A stretch of 64,000 nt of DNA from assembly GCA_030704615.1 (NCBI GenBank), contig CM060732.1, positions 40,839,053 to 40,903,052 on the forward strand, given 5' to 3'. Shown here piece by piece: positions 1-11,506 of this stretch (positions within the stretch are counted from its first letter, which is position 1; every line of letters begins with the position of its first letter). The translations under genes and the position numbers were made by a program. The stretch is from Takakia lepidozioides (taxonomy: Eukaryota > Streptophyta > Takakiopsida > Takakiales > Takakiaceae). The notes beneath the pieces were generated by a model. It did not search any database. It was not told the DNA's origin and saw only the letters and a list, made by a program, of their open reading frames with translations.

Positions 1-2495
1 CTGGAACTGGTAGACCGGGGACTAGAATGTACTAGAATGTTCACGAGATGCAGTATACTAAAGTTGTACTACGACAAGTTCAACCAGACGTCAAATTTCA
101 TGTGGCCTCTTAGAGACGTGAAAAAGTTGATTACAAGACTGCATGCACGGTGCGTATTCTTGGAATTCATGTGCATTGCGTGTGCTCCATTCACCCTGCA
201 CGAGCATTGTGTGCTCCTTTATGTTACACTCCCAGAATCTGCAATGGCTGTCTTGCATATGAGGCGGCCAGCTGGTGCCCTTGAGATGAGAAGTTTTTGT
301 CACGAAAGATTCAAAAGCCGCCTGCACAACATCTGCCGCCTCTTGGGGTGTGGGTACTGGGAAATCGAGATTGAAACACCTTTGAATGCGACGACGTTGA
401 CGTGAAATGGGTCGGTGGCCCAGAAGTTCGTCGTCATCCAGAGATTGGTACTTCTGGAAATTGTGGAATCTGAACTTCTGTGTTCGAGTACAGGAGCATT
501 TCAAGGAGAACGTATAGACCTTAACCCTAATCGTACGGTATTAGGACATTCTAGAAAGATTCCTAGGTCAGCGTTGAATTCTGTAATGCCTGTTTGACGG
601 CGTCGCCTCTGCCTTCCCTCTCAAGTGTTTAACAAGGGTTTTAGCATTCGTGCGCCGTTAGGCCATTGACTTCAGCATTGGATTGTTTGTAGAATATTGG
701 GTCCAAGAATTGAAGTGTATTTGAGGGGATTGGCGAGACCTGTTTGGATAGTGTACCCTGCTCGCTTTGATGGGTGATTTGGTTGATCGTTGTAGTTTGC
801 AAGAATAGGATCCAGATACTGTTTGGATGTGAGAGACAAACAGGGCACGGCCGTGGATAATGCAAATGGACGTGAATTGGAGCTCCACCCTGGGCACTCT
901 CTCCATTGCAACACCCAACGGACAGCCTCTGTTCACCCCAGCAGTGCACTCTTTTGTTCGGGGGTTTTCGTGTCATAGGCTCGAGGATTTGAAGACGATC
1001 AGCTTTTGCATGTGGGCCGAATGCATTTTGACCTGTTTTCGCTTGCAGATAAACGAGATACGCTACGACAAAGTAGGGTCTCAGTTTTCACTGGAATGGG
1101 GGTTTAGGTGTGATTGCGTTCATCCCTTCACGATGGTTTGGTAATTTCCAAATGAATTTCCTAGAATTCGTACATGAAACAGGGCTTTCAATTTTCATCA
1201 CCAGTGGTTGTAGGTTTGTCTGTATTACCGTTCTGTCATGTTACGATCAATCAGACTGACGTAACAATCATACTTGCAGTGTGAGAGATGTGTTGAAGAG
1301 CAGACATGGGTGGGATAACTCAAAAGGCACCATTCAATTTCCAAGGGCAGCATTGAAGGAAGAAGGAGCTGGGTCAGGAGCTGACGACGGTGTGGCACCT
1401 CCCAAGACTAGTAGTGAGAAGAATGGGGTGGTCTTTTCTCCCCAAACTTCAGGGCAGGTTGTTCCAAACCTCATTGTATTGAAGTTCATGACCTGGACAT
1501 GTTTAGAGAGTTTAGGGCAGGGAGGAGACAGTGATGAAAAGTGATAGTCAATTCTCTGTGCAGAGGAATGTACTGATTGGATATTAAATACAGTCTTCGA
1601 GTTTTGAAGCAAATCCCAAAGTGGCCAAAGTATGCCACTTGCTCGAGGACAGAAATGGGTGTTTTAAGGGCTGGGATTCAACACTGTGAATACAGGCTCT
1701 ATCTGACATGGGTCTGACTGTGGCTGTGGTTCACATGGTAAAGAGAGTGCCAAATACAGAATTTAGATCTCTTGATAGTACGGATGTGATTAATTGCCTG
1801 TCATCGCACAGTCAGCTACATGTAGTGACCGGAACTAAGACAGGCAGTGCGTGAGAGGATGCATTCATAAGACGTTTTTTGCCTTGTGGCCATAGACCCC
1901 GTGCCCAGGTCAGGTTGATCCAGTGCATGAGAGAGAAGAGGGAGTGGTGGAGATGAGCTCTAATATTTGGCTGTTGGGAGTGCAGACAAAGGTTGCAAGG
2001 CCTTATGAAAGCAATTTGGCAAGTATGAGCAAGGGAGGTGTGACTGCAAGTGGAGCAAATTCCAATCGTGCTGGACTCTTCCGCACACCAATATCTGGGG
2101 GTGTTCAAAGTGCCACATCATCCCATGGGCTTCCTGATCCAGCCATTGCTGTACGCAACCTGATTGAGCAGGTGTTTACTTCAAGAACGCAAGTGGAAAG
2201 GAAATGTAGTGGACTGGAAGGAGGCAAAAAGGTGAATGACTGTTAGATTACAGAGAGAAGCAGACAAGATGCATCGCAATGCTTTCTTGGAAATTGTTAT
2301 CCTCTCTCGCCCCAACACATTTTTAAAGTCTTGGGAGCCGGAACTAGTCAGTGATAAGTTGGGTTGAGCTGTTTACTAGAACATTTTTAGGCTGTCATTG
2401 TCAGCTGCTATTGGTGCAGAGGCAGGGATAGCTGAAGGAGCAGGGATGGAGTGTGGGTCCAGATTCATCCAAGAGGGCCAGCTTTCAAGCACAAG
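1..2495. other. Upstream region, no recognisable gene
   Basis: I find no recognisable protein family, RNA gene or transposon here. The longest suggestive frames on the + strand are 860-1144, 1281-1544 (preceded by a plausible acceptor ending in TTGCAG) and 1923-2246. None resembles a family I know. The first in-frame ATG of the PPR gene is at 2496, and an in-frame stop (TGA, 2433-2435) precedes it, so this stretch holds its promoter and 5' leader, or an upstream non-coding exon. A telobox-like AACCCTAA occurs near 523, a motif common in plant promoters. Confidence 0.4.
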
Positions 2496-5400
2496 ATGAC
2501 CTATGATTCCCTGTGGATTGATAGCTACAAGAAACCTGCATGGGTAGATGGTCAAACCTGCATGGATAAATGGAAATCTGCATGGGAAGCAGCGGTTGCA
2601 CAGTTAATAAAATCAGGCATTTCCACCATGACCTCAGCTTCGAAAAGAGGACCAAGAGAGGAAGTCCTTAATTCCTCTTCTGGGACTTCCGGGCATGTGA
2701 GGACGCTATGTGAGGCAGGGCGACTGAAAGAGTCTCTACATACTTTATACCAGGGGGGTATTTCAGCAGATTCAGATACTTATGTCTGTCTCTTGCATAA
2801 ATGCATCGAGATGAAAGGCCTGGAAGCTGGAAAGCAGGTGCACGCTCACATTATCCAAAGTGGATTCAAGCCAAACATTTTTCTACACAACACCCTTGTC
2901 AATATGTATGTTAAGTGTGGGAGCATCATAGATGCATACCAAGTGTTCAACAAAATGCCTGAACGAGGTTTGATCACGTGGAATATAATGATGGCAGGAT
3001 TTACCAAGCATGGGTGTGGTAGAAATGCTTTGGAGACATATGAGCAAATGATGCAGGAAGGGGTGAAGCCCAACCACATCACATTCGCTTGTGTTTGCAA
3101 TGCATGTGCGAGCCTGGCAGCCCTGGAAAAGGGCAGAGAGGTCCATGGTGACATCATCAAAGCTGGAATTGTACCAAATGTCATTCTGAACACTGCCTTG
3201 ATGAAAATGTATACCAAATGTGGGAGCATTGAGGATGCGAAGGGAGTGTTTGACAATATGGCTGAACGAGATGTGGTGTCGTGGAACGCGATGATTGCAG
3301 GATATGCTCAACAGGGGTGTGGGATGAAGGCTTTGGAGACCTATGAGCAAATGATGCGGGAAGGAGTGAAACCGGACCAGATCACATTCGTTTGCGTTTG
3401 CAATGCATGTGCGAGCCTGGCAGTCCTGGACAAGGGCAAAGAGGTCCATGGTGACATCCTCAAAGCTGGAATTGTACCAGATGTCATTCTGAACACTGCC
3501 CTGATGAAAATGTATGCCAAATGTGGTTGCATCCAGGATGCCAAGGGAGTGTTCGACCATATGGCCAAACGAAATGTGGTGTCCTGGAACGCAATGATTG
3601 CAGTATATACACAGCAGGGGTGTGGGATGGAGGCTTTGGAGATCTATGAGCAAATGATGCAGGAAGGGGTGAAGCCCGACCACATCACGTTTGTTAGTGT
3701 TTGTAATGCATGTGCGAGCCTGGGAGCCCTGGAAAAGGGCAAAGAGGTCCATAGTGACATCATCAAAGCTGGAATTGTACCAGATGTCATTCTGAGCAAT
3801 ACCCTCATGGACATGTATGCCAAATGTGGCAGCATCAAAGCTGCAAAGGGGGTGTTCGGCAATATGGCTGAACGGGATGTGGTCTCCTGGACAGCAATAA
3901 TTGCAGGATACACGCAGCATGGGTGTGGGATGGAGGCTTTGGAGACCTATGAGCAAATGATGCAGGAAGGGCTGAAGCCCAGCCGGGTCACATTCATTTG
4001 CATTTGCAATGCATGTGCGAGCCTGGGAGCCCTGGAAAAGGGCAAAGAGGTCCATGGTGACATCATCAAAGCTGGAATTGAACCAGATGTCATTCTGAAG
4101 ACTGCCCTCATGGATATGTATGCCAAATGTGGCAGCATGGAGGATGCAAAGGCAGTTTTTGACAAGATGGCTGAACGAGATGTGGTGTCATGGAATGCGA
4201 TGATTGCAGGATATGCCCAGCATGGGTGCGGGATGGAGGCTTTGGAGATTTACGAGCAAATGATGCGGGAAGGGTTGAAGCCAGACCGGGTCACATTTGT
4301 TTGCGTTTGCAATGCATGTGCGAGCCTGGGAGCCCTGGAAAAGGGCAAAGAGGTCCATGGTGACATCGTCAAAGCCAGAATTGTACGGGATGTCATCCTA
4401 AACAATACCCTGGTGGACATGTATGCCAAATGTGGCAGCATCGACAATGCAAAAGGAGTGTTCGACAATATGTCCAAACGAGATGTGGTGTCGTGGAACG
4501 CGATGATCACAGGATATGCACAGCAGGGGTACGGGATGAAAGCTTTGGAGACCTATGAGCAAATGATGCGGGAAGGGGTGAAGCCGGACCAGGTGACTTT
4601 CGTTTGCATCTGCAATGCGTGTGCGAGCCTGGAAGCCCTAGAGAAGGGCAAAGAGGTCCATAGTGACATTGTCAAAGCTGGAATTGTACCAGACGTCATT
4701 CTGAACAATACCCTTGTGGATATGTATGCCAAATGTGGGCACATCGAGGATGCAAAGGGAGTGTTCGACCATATGGCTGAACGAGATGTGGTGTCATGGA
4801 ACGCGATGATTGCAGGATATGCGCAGCATGGGTGCGGGACGGGCGCTTTTGAGACCTATGAACAAATGATGCAGGAAGGGGTGAAGCCCGACCGCGTGAC
4901 GTTTGTTTGCATTTGCAATGCGTGCGCGAGCCTAGCAGCCCTGGACAAGGGCAAAGAGGTCCATGGTAATATCATCAAAGCTGGAATTGTACCAGATGTC
5001 ATTCTGAACACTGCCCTTGTGGACATGTATGCCAAATGCGGCAGCATCGAAGATGCAGAGGGAGTGTTCGACAATATGGGTGAACGAAATGTGGCGTCAG
5101 GGAACGCAATGATCGCAGGATATGCCCAGCATGGTTATGATATGGAGGCCCTTCAACTATTGGAAGAAATGCAAGTGGAAGGCTTGAAGCTGGACAGTAT
5201 CACTTTTCTATGTGTTCTCTCTGCATGTAGCCATGCTGGCCTAGTGGATGAAGGCAAATACTATTTTGACTCCCTGAGTCAAGATCATGGCATAACTCCA
5301 GCACTGGAGCACTTTGGCACCATGGTGGACGTTCTTGGCCGTGCAGGACAATTGGATGAGGCAGAGGACTTCATTAACAAAATGCCAATCAAACCAAATG

Positions 5401-6014
5401 CTGTGGTGTGGATGGCCTTGCTTGGTGCCTGCAGAATCCATGGCAATTTGGAGATGGCTGAACGTGCGGTAACATCTATTCTCAAGTGGGATAAACAGGA
5501 TGCCGCAACTTATGTGTTGCTATCAAACATCTATGCTGGAGTTGGCAGGTGGGATGATAGTGCAAAGGTGAGGGAAATGATGAAGGTCAGAGGGTTTAGA
5601 AAGGAGCCAGGTCGCTGCTGCATTGAGGTCGGCAACAGGGTGCACACCTTTGTTGTAGATCAGAAATTGCATCCAAAAATTGAGGAAATTCACGCTGAGC
5701 TGAGAAGATTGTCTGGGCAAATGAAGGAGGCAGGGTATGTGCCTGCCATGCACTTTGTATTGCATGATGTGGGGGAGGAGCAAAAGGAACTTTCTCTTTG
5801 CCATCACAGTGAGAAGCTCGCCATTGGTTTTGGGCTGATCAGCACGGCCCCTAGGACACCTCTCCGTCTCATCAAGAATCTTCGCATGTGTGGTGACTGC
5901 CACACCTCCACCAAGTTCATCTCAAAGATTGTTGGTCGAGCAATTGTTGTACGGGACACGAACCGCTTTCACCACTTCGAAGATGGGGTTTGTTCTTGTG
6001 GGGATTACTGGTGA
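2496..6014 (+). CDS. PLS-class pentatricopeptide repeat protein with E and DYW domains (predicted organellar C-to-U RNA editing factor)
   Basis: Predicted 1172 aa from the ATG at 2496; the frame is open from 2436 but has no earlier ATG. The order is N-terminal leader (about 1-75), PPR motifs in L-S-P order to about residue 910, a final L2/S2 pair, E1/E2, and a complete DYW domain (about 1036-1172) ending in Asp-Tyr-Trp. The deaminase zinc site is intact: HSEK (His1104, catalytic Glu1106) and CGDCH (Cys1132, Cys1135). The second-zinc pair CxC lies at 1166/1168. Family members bind organellar transcripts and deaminate a cytidine just 3' of the PPR footprint, in plastids or mitochondria. Oddities: it is much longer than usual (600-900 aa); the PG box reads PGRCC where most members have PGCSW; and the leader does not look like a clear transit peptide, so an upstream exon could supply targeting. 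No internal stop or intron is seen. Confidence 0.93.
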   Translation: MTYDSLWIDSYKKPAWVDGQTCMDKWKSAWEAAVAQLIKSGISTMTSASKRGPREEVLNSSSGTSGHVRTLCEAGRLKESLHTLYQGGISADSDTYVCLLHKCIEMKGLEAGKQVHAHIIQSGFKPNIFLHNTLVNMYVKCGSIIDAYQVFNKMPERGLITWNIMMAGFTKHGCGRNALETYEQMMQEGVKPNHITFACVCNACASLAALEKGREVHGDIIKAGIVPNVILNTALMKMYTKCGSIEDAKGVFDNMAERDVVSWNAMIAGYAQQGCGMKALETYEQMMREGVKPDQITFVCVCNACASLAVLDKGKEVHGDILKAGIVPDVILNTALMKMYAKCGCIQDAKGVFDHMAKRNVVSWNAMIAVYTQQGCGMEALEIYEQMMQEGVKPDHITFVSVCNACASLGALEKGKEVHSDIIKAGIVPDVILSNTLMDMYAKCGSIKAAKGVFGNMAERDVVSWTAIIAGYTQHGCGMEALETYEQMMQEGLKPSRVTFICICNACASLGALEKGKEVHGDIIKAGIEPDVILKTALMDMYAKCGSMEDAKAVFDKMAERDVVSWNAMIAGYAQHGCGMEALEIYEQMMREGLKPDRVTFVCVCNACASLGALEKGKEVHGDIVKARIVRDVILNNTLVDMYAKCGSIDNAKGVFDNMSKRDVVSWNAMITGYAQQGYGMKALETYEQMMREGVKPDQVTFVCICNACASLEALEKGKEVHSDIVKAGIVPDVILNNTLVDMYAKCGHIEDAKGVFDHMAERDVVSWNAMIAGYAQHGCGTGAFETYEQMMQEGVKPDRVTFVCICNACASLAALDKGKEVHGNIIKAGIVPDVILNTALVDMYAKCGSIEDAEGVFDNMGERNVASGNAMIAGYAQHGYDMEALQLLEEMQVEGLKLDSITFLCVLSACSHAGLVDEGKYYFDSLSQDHGITPALEHFGTMVDVLGRAGQLDEAEDFINKMPIKPNAVVWMALLGACRIHGNLEMAERAVTSILKWDKQDAATYVLLSNIYAGVGRWDDSAKVREMMKVRGFRKEPGRCCIEVGNRVHTFVVDQKLHPKIEEIHAELRRLSGQMKEAGYVPAMHFVLHDVGEEQKELSLCHHSEKLAIGFGLISTAPRTPLRLIKNLRMCGDCHTSTKFISKIVGRAIVVRDTNRFHHFEDGVCSCGDYW
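2802..5225 (+). repeat. Eight tandem 303-bp units encoding PPR L-S-P triplets
   Basis: The Cys codon of the NAC/KC motif recurs at 2802, 3105, 3408, 3711, 4014, 4317, 4620 and 4923, exactly 303 bp apart; a diverged partner follows at 5226. Each unit encodes 101 aa, an L (35), S (31) and P (35) motif. Units 2-8 are nearly identical in DNA (for example TGCATGTGCGAGCCTGG recurs), while unit 1 is more diverged. Exact register with no indel suggests recent unequal duplication or gene conversion within the gene. Confidence 0.95.
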
Positions 6015-7816
6015 AGCAATATTTTTCTGGAAAACTGTGTCTTGCTTCATTCATTGATGTGCGGAGCTACTCAGTTCATCCACCATTTCCTGAGAATATT
6101 GACTAAGAGTTTTGTTCTGTTGAGGGCATTTCTGTTGCATATTTTAACCTTCCAATAGCCGGTAGGTGGGGTCTACCCAGCATAGGTGGGATGTCACACC
6201 AACGTTGCACTTGACTGGAGCAGGTAAGGAGTGAAGGAGGCTGACTCTGGTGATAGTGGAAGAAAACAAAGTGCTCTCCTAATTCAGGTGGAGCTTCTTC
6301 AAAGCTTGAAAATGAAAGTGACTATGATTGGTAATAAGCTTGACTAGAGAGGCAGCCTTGTGCACAAATTTGTTCAGCATTTTAAATTTGGACATGTTTG
6401 TATATTTCTCATGGTGCTGCTGCAGATAGAGCCCTTGACTAACTCACATGAAGCGAAAGCTAGCCCTAACCCTAATCCAATGATGGCCACAAGAAAGTTC
6501 ACATAGTGATTGTAATGGTATTTGGGTAATTATGTTATTGATTGATGAGGCATGAATTGGATTCGCCTGACTTCCCCACACTAAAACATTGGTTTGTGAC
6601 TCTCCCCACTTCAGAACACAACTTATTGTCTACAGTTTGACACCAGATTTTAGAGCATGTATGAAACAATTGTCAATAGTTTCATGCGACGATCGGTGAT
6701 GCTGGTAGTGTCCCGGAAACAAGTGGAGATTTCTGGTATGACTCCCAGTGTTCTCAGTAGCGGCTAGATCTCAAAAGCTCTCCCAGTAAGGTGGCATGAC
6801 GAAATGGAGGGGCGGGATGTGATCGGAAGCAGGTCCACAGATTGATGAAGGAGCCAAGCCCAACAAGCCACAACTCATCCTGCACCCCACAGTTCAGGCA
6901 TAACAAGCAAAATCAGCAGCTACCAGTGTTTATCCATGATCTAAACTATTCCTAGCGGACTACTAGCTTGATGGTCGAATTCGGGGAATCTTAGGAGCGA
7001 GTGATGACCTTGCCGACAAAGAAATGTGTTATACTAGGTCTGGATGGCGAGAGCGGAACAATTTGTGCAAACGATCTCTGCTGTACTTAGGATAGAAGCA
7101 CTCTTCATGGCCCAGGAAAATGGGTAAATGTAATAACTTTTTGTGCTTTTAACCTATGAGATCATGTAATATCTTAACAGAAAGCTCTTAAGATATACAA
7201 CTTTTCTTAGTTGAAAGTTGAACGAGATTCTGACTTTATCTGCTATTAAAAGTGGATAGAAGTAGAGAATGTCAATGTCAGCCTACGGCACACCTTGTTC
7301 CTATCATGACTCATTCATATCTCATTAATATCTTTTCTACCTGAGATGGTAACCAAAAAACAAAACCAAAAATACCATTGGAAAGCGCTTAATGTGGCCC
7401 ATCTTTTGTAGTTGGAGCAATTTTCATTAGAGGACATCTACCTATAGCAATTTAAGGGTAAAACAAGTGGGCCCATCATGGCGCACAAGATATATTGCTG
7501 TTTGGTACATTGGACTTTAACCATTTTAGCCATTTTAGGAAATTAAGATATCATTGGAAAGCTCTTGATGAGCCCCATCATTTTGTAGTTGGAACAATTT
7601 TCAGTAAAGTTCATCTACCTAGGGTAATTTGAGTGTAAAGTGATTTCATGAATGGTGTATTGTAGTTCATTCCTCTTTGGGTAACCTTGCTCTCCTATCA
7701 TGGCGCACCCCACCCGTTCCAAAACTGGGCATATTTTCTTGCACCATGGGCGCACTTTGAGCGCCACTATGGGGCACATGCGCCAAGATCAGTGCTTCTA
7801 CCCTAGTCAGTATTTC
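6015..7816. other. 3' flank of the PPR gene; no gene
   Basis: No coding frame of interest is present. A double telomere-like motif (CCCTAACCCTAATCC) lies at 6464-6478, too short to be more than a telobox or relic. Downstream the sequence becomes AT-rich and includes the diverged direct repeat listed separately. Confidence 0.5.
7372..7650. repeat. Diverged direct repeat, about 100 bp at 177-bp spacing
   Basis: The segment starting CCATTGGAAAGCGCTTAATG (about 7374) is repeated as TCATTGGAAAGCTCTTGATG (about 7551). Both continue through TTTTGTAGTTGGA, CAATTTTCA and CATCTACCTA. No coding content. Confidence 0.6.
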
Positions 7817-7818
7817 TA

Positions 7819-8623
7819 CTGTACTCACCTAGCTTATTAGGCAATAATTAATTCAAAATCAGGTGCCTAACTATATTTAGAACATTTTTGGAAAATGTGC
7901 CAAAAACCTGGAAAAACTCCTGAGAAGTGCCTAATTGCTCAAAAATCGCTCAAAAATCCAAAATGTCCAAACATGTGGGAAAAAATGCCTAAATTATTTT
8001 ATTTAAAGTCCAAAAAATGGTAAAAATGCCTACAATTTAGATTTTCATGTCCATACAACTTCCAAAGGGCCTTGCAACATCTTCATAAGTCTCATCACCT
8101 ACCTCATGTGAATCTTCTGATTCTGAGAGAAGGTTAAGGTCAGGAACATCACGATCCTTGATATGCATGTTTGCAAGACATCAGCTAATGCTCTTAATGA
8201 CACTTCCATCAAGGTAGACATCAAGAACATCCTTCATGGCAAGATCTCCTTCCACTTGGGTGTTTGGGTTTGAAAACAAAGAAAATGTAAAATTGGCTCT
8301 CATTGCCTCGCCTTGAAAGGCATCTTCAAATGCTCGTAAAATTCCACAAAGTCTCCAACTTGACAAAATCATCTCCCGTTGGCACTTCACCTCCACCCAA
8401 GACTCATACAACCAACATTATGTGTTTTTTAACCTCAACCATAGTTTTTGAGGGAGGTAAAACATAATTGTTCATCATTATCCTGGGTCGACTGAAATAC
8501 ATGCCTAATATTTGGAAATTACCTAGTTGAGGTGCTTAATTAATAAAAACGAATCTGCCTAATAATATTCCATTTTTATTAATTATTAGGCGCGGAAGTG
8601 CCTAATAAGCTAGATAAGTACGG
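7819..8623. mobile_element. Non-autonomous TIR DNA transposon, 805 bp, TA-flanked
   Basis: The left end begins CTGTACTCACCTAGCTTATT (7819-7842) and the right end, read in reverse complement (8600-8623), begins CCGTACTTATCTAGCTTATT. That is 21 of 24 matching positions. Both ends are bordered by TA (7817-7818 and 8624-8625), so the target duplication may be TA as in Tc1/mariner elements, but two bases prove little. TTAGGCA and AATTAAT motifs recur just inside both ends. A 76-codon minus-strand frame (8181-8411) inside is not recognised. Confidence 0.65.
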
Positions 8624-8625
8624 TA

Positions 8626-9315
8626 TTGTCGGTCCTCCAATGCTTAATACGGCAAAGGATGTCTCAGCGGCCCGCCTAGGGCTATTTGTAATCTACTCCT
8701 ACAAGGTCTCCCCTATCAGCGTCCGGGAAATATTTTGAGTTGAACCAGCCAGTGGCCGCTCATTTTCAGCACCAACCGGCTAAGTGGGTTGGGGGGTCGG
8801 CTACTGCCCCTTGGTGGTAACTTCAGGCGGTCAATTTCCTACATATTGTTTTACAACCGGTAATATTCCTTCTTCTTTTTTGTGTGTTCGGCTATAAATC
8901 CGGCCATTGTATATATCAACCGGTTCATTTCCTGCAAATGAAAAATAAATTCGGCTGCATACAAATTCAACAAATGAACAACAATAAATAATCACAACCA
9001 ATTTTAAGCAATTCAAACAAGTGCAGAAAAGTATCCTTGGCAGGAGTTGAACCTATCAATGCCCTCCACCAGTTGGAGGCCAAGGATCGAACCCTTCTAA
9101 AATGCAAGGACCTCAACCAAAAATTGAAGGGCCTTGAATTTTAGAAGCATTACCTATCTAAACAAACAAACAAACATAAATTCAAAACTGCAAATCATCA
9201 TTGGTACCTTCTGCATATGATGACCCACCTTCTGGTTGTCCAGCTAAATATAGCTCAGGATGAGAGAACAAATGTCTGAAGTTTGTGGAGTTCTTCCACA
9301 AAGATATGGCCTCAA
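8626..9315. other. No gene recognised
   Basis: AT-rich spacer between the TIR element and the hAT relic. Two RNA polymerase III B-box-like strings (GGTTCGATCC and GGTTCAACTC on the minus strand, about 9040-9100) are present without a clear A box, so I do not call a tRNA or SINE. Confidence 0.35.
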
Positions 9316-11329
9316 TCAAACAGGTTGACATACCTGCACACTTGGCCCTTCCAAAGCAACACGAAGCACACTTTCCAAGTTCTTTGTTTTCAACTTGTTT
9401 CGAAATTTAGTTTTGATTGAGTTTTGAACTGAGAATGCCCTCTCACATGCGGCAGTGCTTACACATTGAACTCGAGCAATTTCAGAAAGCACAAGCAAGT
9501 TTTCATACTTCATCGTTAGAGAAGGGTTCCAAGTCACCATGCCCCAAAGATCCTTGAAAGTTTTCTCCATCCACTCGGTACTTGCCTGTAGTTTGAAAGC
9601 AAAGAACTCTCGTTTCATCGATGCTATGTCAATAAGGGCAAGCAATGTCCTTCCTGCAATCTGTCTCTCGACACCATAGTGCGCACATAAGATTTTCCAA
9701 CTCTACTACACACCCCAACTTGCTAACCCCACTTGCCTAGTTGGTAGGTTACATGGACTCAATATTTTGAATGCACTTACAACTCCATTGTCCTCAAATC
9801 TGGCATCCAAAGCATTGCAAATAGCATCTGCATAAAGCTTTTGGAATGTAAGTGCTGCCTCCAAATCACCCCCCATCTTCTCTTGTGTCATTTGTACACC
9901 ATGAAATTTGGATCTCCTAATCTCAGAGGCTAGCCGCCTCAAATACCCACCAGGAGGACCAAACTCCGGGATGATGTGATAACCCGTTTCCTCATTAAAG
10001 GTGGATTGGTTCAAATCCATGCTATCCTCAATGAAAAACATTCGTATTTGTGCAATCTCTGTCTTAACTATGGACCCAATGCTGGTTACATCCACAAACT
10101 TCCATTGGAACACACGTGAGAGTAGAGATAGACCGTGCAACATATCAGCCAAGAAATACAAGACATAAATCATTTTGAATGACCTTAGCTTGTTATACAA
10201 AAGAGGGGCTGATCCATCATCCTTGGCAGCCGGCACATCTCTGAAATACGTGAGAACACTCTCAAGACTATCACAAAGCAATGTCACGGCCTGCCACCTA
10301 GATAACCAACGAATCTTGTGAAACCTTTTGAGGCACTTCTGAGCATCATTAAGCTCGGTCTGCAAAGCTTGCAAGGCTGCCTTACGCTTAGATGATTTGC
10401 GAAAATGACCAGCAAGAGAGTTCAAAAGTGTGTCAACCTCATTTGAAATAAGATGACATGGTGATGTCTTGGCAGCTTCTAATGTTGCCAAGTTGGTCCT
10501 ATGTGCTACGCAATGGACGGCCAACATAAAGGGGTTTACCTTTTGCTTAAGACGAGCAGCCACGCCGGATCGAGCCCCCCACCATGGTTGCTGCCCCATC
10601 CGAACCAAACCCCAAAAACTTATCTAGATCCAAACCCCACTCTTTCAAACTAGTTAGTAAACACTCATATATCATTGCGGCATCCTTCTTGCCATCAATA
10701 ATCTGAAGTAACCCCAAAAAACAGAGTGACTGGCAAACCCTCTTCAACAAAAGAAGCAAAAACAACAAGATGACCGGTCACTGAAATGTCAGTTGACTCA
10801 TCTATCATGATTCCATAGTACTTGGAATCCTTCACTCTATCCAACATTTTTTTCTGAACAACACATGAGATACAAAACAATATATCAGCACATGACTTCT
10901 CATCATGGTACAGTTTCTGGGTAATACAAGCTTTGAGAGTAACCAAAAGTTGACACAAACCTGGAAATTTGCTAAATGGCAAGGCCTCCAAACCAATGTA
11001 GTAAGCAGCTTGGAAAAGAGCCAAAACAGCATCATCACAAGCTCGGTTAGCACTAGCTATGGCTTTTCTCCATGGCTTTCTTACCAGATTGTAGGGCCCC
11101 AAGACAACTTACGATGCTCTTCTGACCTAGCATGGTCTTGGAATGAACTCACCTTGACATTGACAGAACCAGCATTTGCAAAGACTGTCCTCCCTCCTTT
11201 CCCCCTACAACCTTTACAAAAACCCCTACCTAGATCATGGTTAAACTCAATCCAATCAAATTGAGTGTACCAAGCATCTTTCCATGCTTTCTGGGCTGCC
11301 TCTTCATGTAACCCAATGTAACCCCACAT
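9316..11329 (-). pseudogene. hAT-family transposase (ZNF862-like type), frameshifted
   Basis: Reading leftward, four frames together make one transposase. 11329-11081 has a TTF-type zinc-finger-like segment with FCKGC and a later H...H. 11102-10695 has the hAT core YYGIMIDESTD. 10768-10547 and 10608-9706 have GSDGAATM, then AVHCVAHRTNL. 9645-9316 has the C-terminal dimerisation region with ACERAFS. Frame changes fall near 11094-11100 (GGGCCCC), 10712-10721 (CCCC then A-run) and 10574-10579 (six C). Such proteins excise and insert hAT elements with 8-bp target duplications; I could not identify matching TIRs here. As it stands it cannot encode a full protein, though homopolymer breaks could be sequencing errors. 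Confidence 0.85.
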
Positions 11330-11506
11330 GGAGTTACACGCCTCGTTGTGTAACCCAGTGTAACCCCGACTAGAGTTTACACTCCTTCAGTTCCATGTCA
11401 CTCTCAAGAGAGGGTGGGGAAAATTTGAGGTGCCGGAAACCGGCGTACCATCCTGTTAGAGGTTGCACGTGTGAATTAAGTTCTTACATTATTCCTATTA
11501 TCTTCC
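11303..11506 (+). repeat. Dispersed repeat: second copy of the right half of the 29.45-30.04 kb element
   Basis: From the GTAACCCAATGTAACCC stretch through CTCTCAAGAGAGGGTGGGGA, GCCGGAAACCGGCGTACCAT and the terminal ATTCCTATTATCTTCC, this segment matches 29850-30037 over about 200 bp. It overlaps the 5' end of the hAT frame. The matching left end was not found within the window, so it is a solo or truncated end. Confidence 0.75.

Noticed and set aside
860-2246. Possible upstream exons of the PPR gene
   Set aside because: Frames are open but short, in different phases, and not recognisable; no donor/acceptor chain reaching 2496 could be built.
2883-4055. 390-codon antisense open frame inside the PPR gene
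   Set aside because: It is a by-product of the 303-bp repeat (a multiple of three), which propagates one open antisense frame. The sense strand carries a complete PPR-DYW protein.
6464-6478. Telomere repeat
   Set aside because: Only about two CCCTAAA-like units; a telobox or chance, not a telomere.
9040-9100. tRNA or SINE head with two B-box-like strings
   Set aside because: No A box at proper spacing on the same strand.
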